This document shows, one piece after another, positions 10,345-18,206 of a stretch of 64,000 nucleotides of DNA. The position numbers and the translations under genes are program-made. Position 1 is the first letter of the stretch, and each line of letters opens with the position of its first letter. This stretch comes from Solirubrobacteraceae bacterium (GTDB taxonomy: Bacteria > Actinomycetota > Thermoleophilia > Solirubrobacterales > Solirubrobacteraceae). A model generated the notes under the pieces. That model saw only the letters and a program-made list of their open reading frames with translations. It did no database searches and was not told the DNA's origin. The stretch covers positions 1 to 64,000 of the forward strand of contig JAUYGN010000124.1 of assembly GCA_030690545.1 (NCBI GenBank). The letters are read 5' to 3'.

Positions 10345-11262
10345 TCAGCGAGCGCGTGTGACCGGAGCCGGCTCGGACACTTCAGCGGCCACGCCGAGCA
10401 GCGGATGCTGGGTGTCGAGCGCGCGGTCGGCCGGCGGATCGGCGAGCGCCAGTGCCTTCGGCAGGCGGGGGCTGGCCTTCGTGCGCCACTCGGTGACGGG
10501 CTGCAGCACGCCGCGCAACGCCAGCGCGCCGCCGACGTACCGTGGCGCCCAGACACGCGCCGAGCGCCGTGCGACGCCGCGCTCGATCGCGTCGACCGCC
10601 TCCGACAGCGGCGCAGCGCGCTTGACGAAGCCGGGCATCACGGCGGTCAGCTGCTGCGTCGAGGGATGCGCGAAGCTGCCCCTCACGAGGTCGGTGTCGA
10701 TGAAGCCGAAGTAGGCGCAGCCGACGCGTGCCCCGCTGGGTGCGAGCTCGACGCGCAGGGCGTCGGTCATCGCCTCGACGCCGGCCTTCGACGCGGTGTA
10801 GGCGCCCATCAGCGGCGCGTGGCTGGCGGCGCTCAGCGACGAGACGTTCAACAGGTAGCCGCGGTTGCGCACGATCTCGTCGATCACGGCGCGGTTCGTG
10901 CGCCAGGCGCCGAGCAGGTTGACCTCGATCGTGCGCTCGAAGTGCTCGCGCGGCATCGTCGCCATCCGGCCCATGAACTGGATGCCGGCGTTGGCGATCG
11001 CGACGTCGATCGCGCCGAAGCGCGCGACCGTGCCCTCGACGGCGGCGACGAGCGCGTCGTAGTCGGTGACGTCCGCTTGAAACCAGGCGGCGCGCGCGCC
11101 GAGGCGCTCGGCGAGCGCGGCGAGCGTGTCGGGCTCGAGGCCGACGAGCGCCACGTTGGCGCCGGCGGCGTGCAGCCGCTGCGCCGCGGCGGCGCCGATC
11201 CCGCGCGCGGCGCCGGTGATGAAGACCGTCCGCCCGGCGACGTCGAACCGCGAGCGCGCCAT
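10345..11262 (-). CDS. Short-chain dehydrogenase/reductase (SDR)
   Basis: A 305-residue classical SDR with the NAD(P) motif TGAARGIG near residue 17, the NAG motif (IANAGIQ) near 90, the catalytic Ser in LNVSSLSAASH and the Tyr-Lys pair in YTASKAGVEA. It would oxidise an alcohol or reduce a ketone with a nicotinamide cofactor. The C-terminal extension beyond the SDR core (from about residue 250) is Pro/Arg-rich. The ATG overlaps the stop of the flavin monooxygenase gene (ATGA), so the pair is translationally coupled; a dehydrogenase beside a Baeyer-Villiger-type enzyme suggests an alcohol to ketone to ester route. The substrate is unknown. Confidence 0.88.
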   Translation of the reverse strand: MARSRFDVAGRTVFITGAARGIGAAAAQRLHAAGANVALVGLEPDTLAALAERLGARAAWFQADVTDYDALVAAVEGTVARFGAIDVAIANAGIQFMGRMATMPREHFERTIEVNLLGAWRTNRAVIDEIVRNRGYLLNVSSLSAASHAPLMGAYTASKAGVEAMTDALRVELAPSGARVGCAYFGFIDTDLVRGSFAHPSTQQLTAVMPGFVKRAAPLSEAVDAIERGVARRSARVWAPRYVGGALALRGVLQPVTEWRTKASPRLPKALALADPPADRALDTQHPLLGVAAEVSEPAPVTRAR

Positions 11263-12821
11263 CAGGCCGCAGCCGCCGGCGTCGTCGCCGGAGCCGGTGT
11301 CGTCGACGCCGCGTCGGTGTGGTGGCGCAGCGTGTAGGCGGGCGGATCGAAGCGCCGCGTGCGCCGCCGGAAGCGGAACGTGAAGTCCGGCCAGATCGTC
11401 GTGTTGCGCCCGTCGGCGTCGAGGTACCAGCTCGCGCAGCCGGACATCCAGACGGTGCCCGGCAGCTTGGACTGCAGCTGCGCGTTGTAGGCGCGCATCG
11501 CCTCGGGGCGGACCTCGAAGGTCGCGATCCGCTGCTCGTCGATCACGCGCAGCGCGTCGAGCACGTAGCGCAGCTGGGCCTCGATCATGAAGACCATCGA
11601 GTTGTGGCCCAGGCCCGTGTTGGGCCCGATCAGCTTGAAGAAGTTCGGCATCCCCTCCATCGTCGCGCCGAGGTAGGCCTGGACTCCGCCCTGCATCCGC
11701 TCGGCGAGCGTGCGCCCGTCGCGACCGCGCACGAGCGCCGCGGTCGGCGGATCGGTGACGTGAAAGCCGGTCCCGAGGATGATCGTGTCGACCTCGCGCT
11801 CGCTGCCGTCGTCGAGCACGATCGCGTTGCCGTGGATCTCGCGGATGCCGTCGGTCACGAGCTCGACGTTGGGACGCGTCAGCGCCGGATACCAGGCGTT
11901 GGAGATCAGCACCCGCTTGCAGCCGAGGCGAAACCGCGGCGTGAGCTTGCGGCGCAGCTCGGGGTCCCTGACCTGGCGGTGCATGTGGGCCGTCGCGATC
12001 CGCTCGGCGCCGCCCATGATCCGCGGGTTCTTGATGAAGCCCAGCAGGAAGCTCTCGCGGCTCCAGTAGACGCCCGCGCGGACGGCCTTCTGGAGGAACG
12101 GCAGGGTCTTGTAGATGCGCCGCTCGACGCGCGTCGTGCGGCGGTCGGAGTGCGGCAGGATCCACGGCGCCGTGCGCTGGAAGACGTGCATCTGACCGAC
12201 GCGGTCAGCGATCTGCGGCACGAACTGGATCGCCGAGGCGCCGGTGCCGATGACGGCGACGCGCTCGCCGCCGAGGTCGTGGTCGTGATCCCACTCGGCG
12301 GAGTGAAAGACCTTGCCCTGAAACCGTCGCAGGCCCCTGATGCGCGGCACCTGCGGATAGCTCAGCGGGCCGCTGGCGTCGACGACGACCTGCGCCGTCC
12401 AGGCGCCGCGCGACGTCTGCACGCTCCACAGCTCGCGCTGCTCGTCCCAGGCGGCGCCGGTCAGCTCGTGGCCGAAGCGGATGTGCGGACGCAGGTCGTG
12501 CTCTTCTGCGACCGCTTGCAGGTAGCGCCAGATCTCCGGCTGGCGCGAGTAGGTACGCGTCCAGCTCGGGTTGGGGGCGAAGGAGAACGAGTACAGGTGC
12601 GATGGGACGTCGCACTGGCAGCCCGGGTACGTGTTCGCTTGCCAGGTGCCGCCGACGTCGTCGGCGCGCTCGATCAGGACGAAGTCCTCGATGCCCTCCT
12701 GCTTGAGCCTGATCGCGAGGCCGAGGCCGGCGAAGCCGGTCCCGACGATCGCGATGCGGACGTGCGGCACGGCGCCGCGCGCCCCGTTCTCGGACGGCGT
12801 CTGGAGCTCGATGACGCTCAT
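11262..12821 (-). CDS. Flavin-containing monooxygenase, Baeyer-Villiger type
   Basis: A 519-residue two-dinucleotide-fold flavoprotein. The FAD site GTGFAG lies at residues 27-32, the NADPH site VIGTGASAIQ around 190, and between them is the Baeyer-Villiger fingerprint FxGxxxHxxxWD (FQGKVFHSAEWD). The long N-terminal stretch GGTWQANTYPGCQCDVPSH is typical of class B BVMOs, which insert oxygen next to a ketone. The ATG overlaps the stop of the large membrane-protein gene and its own stop overlaps the SDR start, making a tight three-gene operon. A ketone derived from a steroid, terpenoid or alkyl chain is possible, but the sequence does not decide. Confidence 0.9.
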   Translation of the reverse strand: MSVIELQTPSENGARGAVPHVRIAIVGTGFAGLGLAIRLKQEGIEDFVLIERADDVGGTWQANTYPGCQCDVPSHLYSFSFAPNPSWTRTYSRQPEIWRYLQAVAEEHDLRPHIRFGHELTGAAWDEQRELWSVQTSRGAWTAQVVVDASGPLSYPQVPRIRGLRRFQGKVFHSAEWDHDHDLGGERVAVIGTGASAIQFVPQIADRVGQMHVFQRTAPWILPHSDRRTTRVERRIYKTLPFLQKAVRAGVYWSRESFLLGFIKNPRIMGGAERIATAHMHRQVRDPELRRKLTPRFRLGCKRVLISNAWYPALTRPNVELVTDGIREIHGNAIVLDDGSEREVDTIILGTGFHVTDPPTAALVRGRDGRTLAERMQGGVQAYLGATMEGMPNFFKLIGPNTGLGHNSMVFMIEAQLRYVLDALRVIDEQRIATFEVRPEAMRAYNAQLQSKLPGTVWMSGCASWYLDADGRNTTIWPDFTFRFRRRTRRFDPPAYTLRHHTDAASTTPAPATTPAAAA

Positions 12822-14830
12822 CGTGTCGAACCGCTGTACGTGCCGGCGCCGGTCGGCTCGAGCTCCGGCTCGCGTCCGGGCTCGGCCTGGGCGGGATCGG
12901 CTTCGGGTTCGGGCCGTCGCGCCCAGTCGGGCAGGTCGGCGGACTGCAGGATGAGGCTCGGGTCGGGCTGCGGATCGGGCTCGGCGGGCTGCGCCCACTC
13001 CGGCAGCGGCGTGTCGCGGATGCGACCGGCGGTCACCGCGACGCGGTGCAGGCCCCAGGCGAGCATCGCCAGCAGCCCGAACGTCAGCCCGAGCACGACC
13101 GCGTAGGCGCTGTTGGTGAGCGTGCTGCCCTGCACCTTGGCCTCGCGCTGCAGCAGCTCCTTGTCGGAGAAGAACGGGCGCTCGAAGCGCGCCGGCGCGG
13201 GCACGGCCGGAGCCGGGATCGCCCGGTCGGCCGGCGCGTAGATCGGCAGCCCCGTGATCGAGCGGCCCTCGTGCAGGCGGACCATCGTCTTCCAGGAGCC
13301 GTGCACGGGGATCGGCTGCGTCGTGCGGTAGACGCCCTCCGAGACGCGCTGCAGGCGATCGGTGATCAGCGGCGCGCCGCCCTGCCAGGCGGTCACCGTG
13401 AACCACTTCGCGTCGCTGGCCGCGTCGCGCGGGCTCAGCGTGATCGTGGCGTTGACGGTCCGCTCGGCGCCGCCCTGGACGTTCGTCAGCACGACCTCGC
13501 CGGTGATGCCGGTCGTCGCCTTCGTGAACAGGGGGAACGCGAGCAGCGCGAAGATCGCCAGCGCGGCGGGGATCGCGGCGTAGCGCAGGTTGGGGTCGTA
13601 GGGGATCTCGTCGGATGCCAGGCGGGCGCCGATCCAGGCGCCGAGGACCGACGCCGCGATCGCCATCGCGAGGCCCATGACGATCGTCTCGGCGAGGATC
13701 TCGCTGACCCACGGCAGCGGCATCCAGACGTGCGACCAGCCCCACTCGGCGGCCAGGCCGATCGTGCCGATCAGCGCGCCGGCGGTCGCGCCGAACGCCA
13801 GCGGGCGGCGGACGGCGACGAGCATCGCGGCGGCCTCGACGGCGAGCGCGGAGGCGATGTACAGCGGGAAGTGCGGCAGCGCCTCGCCGAGCGAGTTGTG
13901 CACCGACAGCGCCAGCAGGCCGCGCATGACGAGGAAGAAGGCGACGGCGCCGAACATCGCGTTGCGGCCGAGCCAGATGCGGGTCGCGACGAGCGTGACG
14001 CCGGCGGCGAGCATGATCAGCATCGGGTGGAAGACGAGCTGGAACTGCGGCACGCCGAAGTCGAACTCGCCCTGGAAGGTCGACAGGCCGACGAGCAGGC
14101 CGCCGGGCAGCCAGACGACGCGCAGGTGGCGCACCCAGGCCTTCTCGAGATGCATGACGCCGGCGACCTTCATCGCGCGGACGACCTCGACCTGGATGAC
14201 GGCGATCGCCACCAGCGTCATGACCGCGCCGCCGATCAGCATCAGGTGCGTCGGACCCCAGAGGGTCACGTCCTGGCCGAAGATGCGGTGCCAGACGTCG
14301 TCGAGCGGGAAGGCGATCAGCGAGAACAGGCCGGTGACGCACATCAGGACGCCGCCGAGCGGGGCGTACCAGTCGCGCGAGATGCGGATCGCGGTCGGTC
14401 CGGGGCGGTCGGCGCGCTCCTCGCGGCCGAGGCAGATCGCGAAGAAGCCGGCGGCGAAGATGCCGTACAGGCCGGCGAGGATGAAGAAGTGGCCCGGGTT
14501 GCCGAAGACGTTCGTGTCACGGCCGCGGTCGATGTGCAGCGAGACGTCCCAGTAGAGGCCGAAGACCGACGAGATGAGCGAGATGATCGCCAGGCCGCAG
14601 GGCAGCGAGGCCCAGGCCGGCTGGCCCGACACGCGCTCGGCGAAGCGCTCGAACCAGCCGAGCGTCGGGATCAGCTCCCCGCGGTGGCCGAGGCCCCCCA
14701 GAAGCAAGACGATGATCGCGAAGCCGGCGATGCCGCCGGCAAGACCGAGTTCCTCGGTCGACACACCGCCGGCACCGGGATCGGTCACGGCGGCGGCGAT
14801 GGTGCTAGCCGTTGCATGGAAGGCGCTCAT
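12818..14830 (-). CDS. Large polytopic membrane protein with an extracytoplasmic beta domain
   Basis: A 670-residue protein with about 12 hydrophobic helices in the first 430 residues, then a soluble region from about 435 to 560 and one more helix near 590 (AYAVVLGLTFGLLAML), ending in a Pro/Glu-rich cytoplasmic tail. The soluble part (GEVVLTNVQGG to GSWKTMVRLHEG) has the look of a FixH/YtkA-like beta sandwich. Conserved-looking His residues occur in helix regions (NPGHFFILAGLYG, PTHLMLIGGAV, LVFHPMLIMLA), which would suit metal or heme binding, but this is inference. ATG 14830 is preferred to an upstream TTG at 14857. It leads the operon with the flavin monooxygenase and SDR. Confidence 0.75.
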   Translation of the reverse strand: MSAFHATASTIAAAVTDPGAGGVSTEELGLAGGIAGFAIIVLLLGGLGHRGELIPTLGWFERFAERVSGQPAWASLPCGLAIISLISSVFGLYWDVSLHIDRGRDTNVFGNPGHFFILAGLYGIFAAGFFAICLGREERADRPGPTAIRISRDWYAPLGGVLMCVTGLFSLIAFPLDDVWHRIFGQDVTLWGPTHLMLIGGAVMTLVAIAVIQVEVVRAMKVAGVMHLEKAWVRHLRVVWLPGGLLVGLSTFQGEFDFGVPQFQLVFHPMLIMLAAGVTLVATRIWLGRNAMFGAVAFFLVMRGLLALSVHNSLGEALPHFPLYIASALAVEAAAMLVAVRRPLAFGATAGALIGTIGLAAEWGWSHVWMPLPWVSEILAETIVMGLAMAIAASVLGAWIGARLASDEIPYDPNLRYAAIPAALAIFALLAFPLFTKATTGITGEVVLTNVQGGAERTVNATITLSPRDAASDAKWFTVTAWQGGAPLITDRLQRVSEGVYRTTQPIPVHGSWKTMVRLHEGRSITGLPIYAPADRAIPAPAVPAPARFERPFFSDKELLQREAKVQGSTLTNSAYAVVLGLTFGLLAMLAWGLHRVAVTAGRIRDTPLPEWAQPAEPDPQPDPSLILQSADLPDWARRPEPEADPAQAEPGREPELEPTGAGTYSGSTR

Positions 14831-15141
14831 AGGCGTCACCGTACCATGTAACGTCAAATGGTGTCAAATAGCGAAAAGGCCCGTGTCTATGGGCGTTTCG
14901 GGGTCTTTCGGCTGGCTGATCAGCCGCCCGCAAGCATGCGGGTTGCCGGTCGCCTGACCGTCGTGTGGTCACACGCGTGCTGTACCCGGTGGGCGAGTGC
15001 GGCGAGTGCGGCGAGTGCGGCGCGCGCGGCAGCCGCGAGGCCGGCGGCTTGAGCTCGCTATTCGAGCGCAACCTGCCAGCCTCGTCCCCGGGGCTCCGGG
15101 CCGGCCCGATGCTCGCTGACGCTCCCGCGCCGCGTCCGCGC
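14831..15141. other. Gene-free stretch with a 9-bp tandem repeat
   Basis: This 311-base gap between nuoN and the monooxygenase operon has no convincing reading frame. It holds the operator-like repeats at 14847-14869 and three exact, contiguous copies of GGCGAGTGC at 14992-15018 followed by a degenerate fourth. I see no RNA gene and no T-run terminator after nuoN. Confidence 0.6.
14847..14869 (-). promoter_or_regulatory. Candidate promoter/operator of the monooxygenase operon
   Basis: Upstream of the operon start the minus strand carries two copies of ATTTGAC ten bases apart (one DNA turn), the first reading TTGACA like a consensus -35 box. The site lies 17-39 bases before ATG 14830, in an AT-rich patch within otherwise GC-rich DNA. 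A repeat spaced by one helical turn is typical of a regulator site; the cognate regulator is not in the window. Confidence 0.4.
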
Positions 15142-16698
15142 CTACAGCAGCCCGAGCGCCGCGCCGGCGTCGCGCACGACGTCGAGCAGCGGCGAGGGGA
15201 CGATGCCGAGGATCACGGTCAGCGCGGCGAAGACGACCGCCACGCCGACGAGCTCGCCCTGCCCGCGCGCGCTCGTGGCCTCCTCGGCGCCGCCGGCCAG
15301 CAGCGGGGTCTCGCCACCGTCCGCCAGTGGCACGGGCTCCGTCGCGACGACGGTGCCGTCGTCCTCCGCCGGCTGCATCCAGATCGCCGCGATCACCTTC
15401 AGGTAGTACGCGAGGGAGATCATCGAGCCGACGACGATGAAGACCGCCAGCCAGGTGTAGGCGCCCGCCACGGCGGCCTCGATCAGATAGAACTTCCCGA
15501 TGAAGCCGGCGGTCGCCGGGAAGCCGGCGAGGGCGAGCATCGAGATCGTCATCGACCAGGCGAGCGCCGGCCGCGTCGCGCCGATCCCGTTCAGCGAGCT
15601 GATGTCGTCGCCGAGCGGCGTTTCGCGCTCGCGCGCCACGATGACCGCGAACGCGGCGAGGTTCATCACGAGGTAGACGGCGATGTAGAAGATCGTCGCC
15701 TGCAGCCCCAGGCGCGTCGCCACGACGACGCCCGCGAGCATGTAGCCGGCCTGGGCGACCGACGAGTAGGCCAGCAGGCGCTTCAGCGAGGACTGCCCGA
15801 GCGCGCCGACGTTGCCGACGACGATCGTGATCGCCGCCAGCACCGCGAGCGCCGGTCCCCAGTCGAGCGCGGCGTCGATCAGCGCGACGTCGAACAGGCG
15901 TAGCACGACGCCGAACGCCGCCGCCTTCGTCGCGACCGCCATGAAGGCCGTGATCGGCGTCGGCGCGCCCTCGTAGACGTCTGGCGTCCACTGATGAAAG
16001 GGCGCCACGGAGGCCTTGAACGCCATCCCCGCGATCGTCAGCGCGACGCCCGTCAGCAGTAGCACGTCGCTGGCGACGTCGCCGCCGGCCAGCACCTCGG
16101 CGATCCGGCCGAAGTCCGTCGAGCCGGTCGCGCCGTAGATGAAGGCCAGCCCGTACAGGACCGTCGCCGAGCCGACCGACCCGATCACGAGGTACTTCAG
16201 GCCCGACTCCAGCGACGAGGCGCGGCGCATCTCGGCCGCGCACAGCACGTAGAGCGGGATCGACAGCAGCTCGAGGCCGACGAACACCGCGACGAGGTTC
16301 TGTGCGGCGACGAGCACGATCATGCCCGCGATCGAGGACAGCAGCAGCGCGTAGTACTCGCCGTGCGCGAGCTCGCGCGGCGCGACGTGGCGCCAGGACA
16401 GCAGCACCGTCGCGATGCCGGCGACGCAGAAGAGGATCGTCAGGATCAGCGTCAGCTCGTCGAGGCGCAGCGCGCCGGCGATCAGGTCCGTGCGCTCGCC
16501 CCACCGGCCGACGCTCAGGCCGATCGCGATCGCCAGCGTGGCGATCGACAGCAGCGGCACGGCCGTCTCGCGCGCCGATCGCGAGCGCGACAGGCCGAGC
16601 AGGAGCACGACGATCGCGCCGAGGAAGACGGCGATCAGCGGCGACAGGCCCGCCCAGTCGACGTGCGGGGCTTCGATCGTCTCAGCGGTGGCGATCAT
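15142..16698 (-). CDS. nuoN: NADH-quinone oxidoreductase subunit N
   Basis: A 518-residue, roughly 14-helix antiporter-like subunit of respiratory complex I, one of the three large proton-pumping modules of the membrane arm. Recognisable segments are NLVAVFVGLELLSIPLYVL in the first half, the proton-channel helix KASVAPFHQWTPDVYEGAP and the downstream AYSSVAQAGYML, which together define the NuoN/Mrp fold. A charged insertion near residue 445 (PAEDDGTVVATEPVPL) lengthens the C-terminal part. Its ATG overlaps the stop of nuoM (ATGA). It is the last gene of the nuoJ-N block, with no clear hairpin terminator after it. Confidence 0.96.
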   Translation of the reverse strand: MIATAETIEAPHVDWAGLSPLIAVFLGAIVVLLLGLSRSRSARETAVPLLSIATLAIAIGLSVGRWGERTDLIAGALRLDELTLILTILFCVAGIATVLLSWRHVAPRELAHGEYYALLLSSIAGMIVLVAAQNLVAVFVGLELLSIPLYVLCAAEMRRASSLESGLKYLVIGSVGSATVLYGLAFIYGATGSTDFGRIAEVLAGGDVASDVLLLTGVALTIAGMAFKASVAPFHQWTPDVYEGAPTPITAFMAVATKAAAFGVVLRLFDVALIDAALDWGPALAVLAAITIVVGNVGALGQSSLKRLLAYSSVAQAGYMLAGVVVATRLGLQATIFYIAVYLVMNLAAFAVIVARERETPLGDDISSLNGIGATRPALAWSMTISMLALAGFPATAGFIGKFYLIEAAVAGAYTWLAVFIVVGSMISLAYYLKVIAAIWMQPAEDDGTVVATEPVPLADGGETPLLAGGAEEATSARGQGELVGVAVVFAALTVILGIVPSPLLDVVRDAGAALGLL

Positions 16699-18206
16699 GG
16701 GGTCTCCTCGAGCGGCGCGAAGGGCGTGCCACCGGGCAGGAGCTCGGCGGCCGCCGTCGGCGGCGGCGCGACCGTGCTCTCGCTGCGCTCCAGCGCGAAC
16801 TGCGGGTACAGGGCGATCGCGATGATCGCCAGCACGAGCGGCACGAGCACGAGCCCGTCACGCAGTGACAGCTCGCGCGACTCGACCCGCGCGCCCGTCC
16901 GGTTGTGCATCGTCGTGATGAACAGTCGCAGCGCGTAGATCGCCGCCAGGATGACGCCGGTGCTGGCGACGATCGCGATCACCATGTGATCGGTGAAGAC
17001 GCCCAGCAGGATGTAGAACTCGGCGGCGAAGTTCGCCGAGCCGGGCAGCGCGAGCGTCGCGAAGGCGACGATCAGGAACATCGTCGCGAGGATCGGCGCA
17101 CGCATCCCCAGGCCGCCCATGTCGCGGATGTCCTCCGAGCCCGACGCGCGCGCCGCCAGCAGCGCGACGATGAACAGCGCCGGCGCGACGACGAGGCCGT
17201 GGTTGAAGGACTGCAGCAGCGCGCCCTGCGCGCCCTGCGCGTTGAGCGCGAAGACGCCGAGCGTGATGAAGCCCAGTTGGGCGACCGACGAGTAGCCGAG
17301 GATCAGGCGCGCCTCGGTCGTCGTGAACGCCATCGCCGAGCCGTACAGGATCGAGGCCACCGCGATCAGCAGCAGCAGCGTCTGGAAGTGGTCGCTGGCG
17401 TCCGGGAAGAGCGGCAGGCAGACGCGCAGGAAGCCGTAGGCGGCGACCTTGCTCAGCACGCCCGAGAAGACCGCGAGCACCGGCAGCGGCATCGCGCGGT
17501 AGCCGTCGGGCATCCAGCCGTGCAGCGGGAAGGCCGGCATCTTGACGAGGAAGGCGGCCGCGAAGAAGAGGAAGATCCAGTTCTGCGAGGACTCCGCCAG
17601 CGGGCGCTCGGCGAGGTCGGAGAACGCGAACGACAGCTCGGGCGGGCCGGCCGCCGCCAGGACGCCGGTCGCGACCGCCGCCGTCAGCATCAGCAGCGAG
17701 CCGACGAGCGTGTAGATGACGAGCTTCATCGTCGCCTGCACGCGCCGCGCCCCGCCCCACATGCCCGTCAGGAAGAAGAACGGCACGAGCATGAGGTCGA
17801 AGAAGACGACGAACAGCGCGAGGTCCTGCGCGAGCAGCGCGCCCAGCACGGCGGTCTCGGCGACGAGGAAGTGGAAGTAGAACAACCGCGGCCGGTCCCA
17901 CTGGCGCAGGCTCGCCCACAGGATGCAGGAGAAGAAGAGGATCGCGGTCAGCGCGACGAGCAGCAGGTTGAGGCCGTCGAGGCCGAGCTTGTAGGAGATC
18001 CCCAGCTCGGCGATCCAGGTCTCGTCGGTGACGTACTGCAGGACGCCCGACCCGGAGTCGAAGTCGACGAGGTACGTCACGGCGTAGCCGAGCACGAGCG
18101 CCGCGCCGAGCAGCGCCAGGCGGCCGGCGAAGCGCGGCGGCGCGACGAGCGCCAGCACGGCGAACGCCACCGGCAGCCAGAGCATGATCGACAGGTGCAG
18201 GGTCAT
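16695..18206 (-). CDS. nuoM: NADH-quinone oxidoreductase subunit M
   Basis: A 503-residue complex I membrane-arm subunit. Key features are the glutamate-bearing helix FHFLVAETAVLGALLAQD, the channel segment VKMPAFPLHGWMPDGYRAMP, and GYSSVAQLGFITLG, all diagnostic of the NuoM antiporter-like fold. The sequence between these has the expected 14 hydrophobic helices. ATG 18206 is taken because it overlaps the TGA of nuoL; a longer frame to 18446 would run through nuoL. NuoM sits between L and N in the arm and moves a proton per catalytic cycle. Confidence 0.96.
   Translation of the reverse strand: MTLHLSIMLWLPVAFAVLALVAPPRFAGRLALLGAALVLGYAVTYLVDFDSGSGVLQYVTDETWIAELGISYKLGLDGLNLLLVALTAILFFSCILWASLRQWDRPRLFYFHFLVAETAVLGALLAQDLALFVVFFDLMLVPFFFLTGMWGGARRVQATMKLVIYTLVGSLLMLTAAVATGVLAAAGPPELSFAFSDLAERPLAESSQNWIFLFFAAAFLVKMPAFPLHGWMPDGYRAMPLPVLAVFSGVLSKVAAYGFLRVCLPLFPDASDHFQTLLLLIAVASILYGSAMAFTTTEARLILGYSSVAQLGFITLGVFALNAQGAQGALLQSFNHGLVVAPALFIVALLAARASGSEDIRDMGGLGMRAPILATMFLIVAFATLALPGSANFAAEFYILLGVFTDHMVIAIVASTGVILAAIYALRLFITTMHNRTGARVESRELSLRDGLVLVPLVLAIIAIALYPQFALERSESTVAPPPTAAAELLPGGTPFAPLEETP

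Noticed and set aside
14992-15018. 9-bp tandem repeats considered as a replication or segregation site
   Set aside because: Only three short copies exist, with no AT-rich region and no replication or partition genes nearby.
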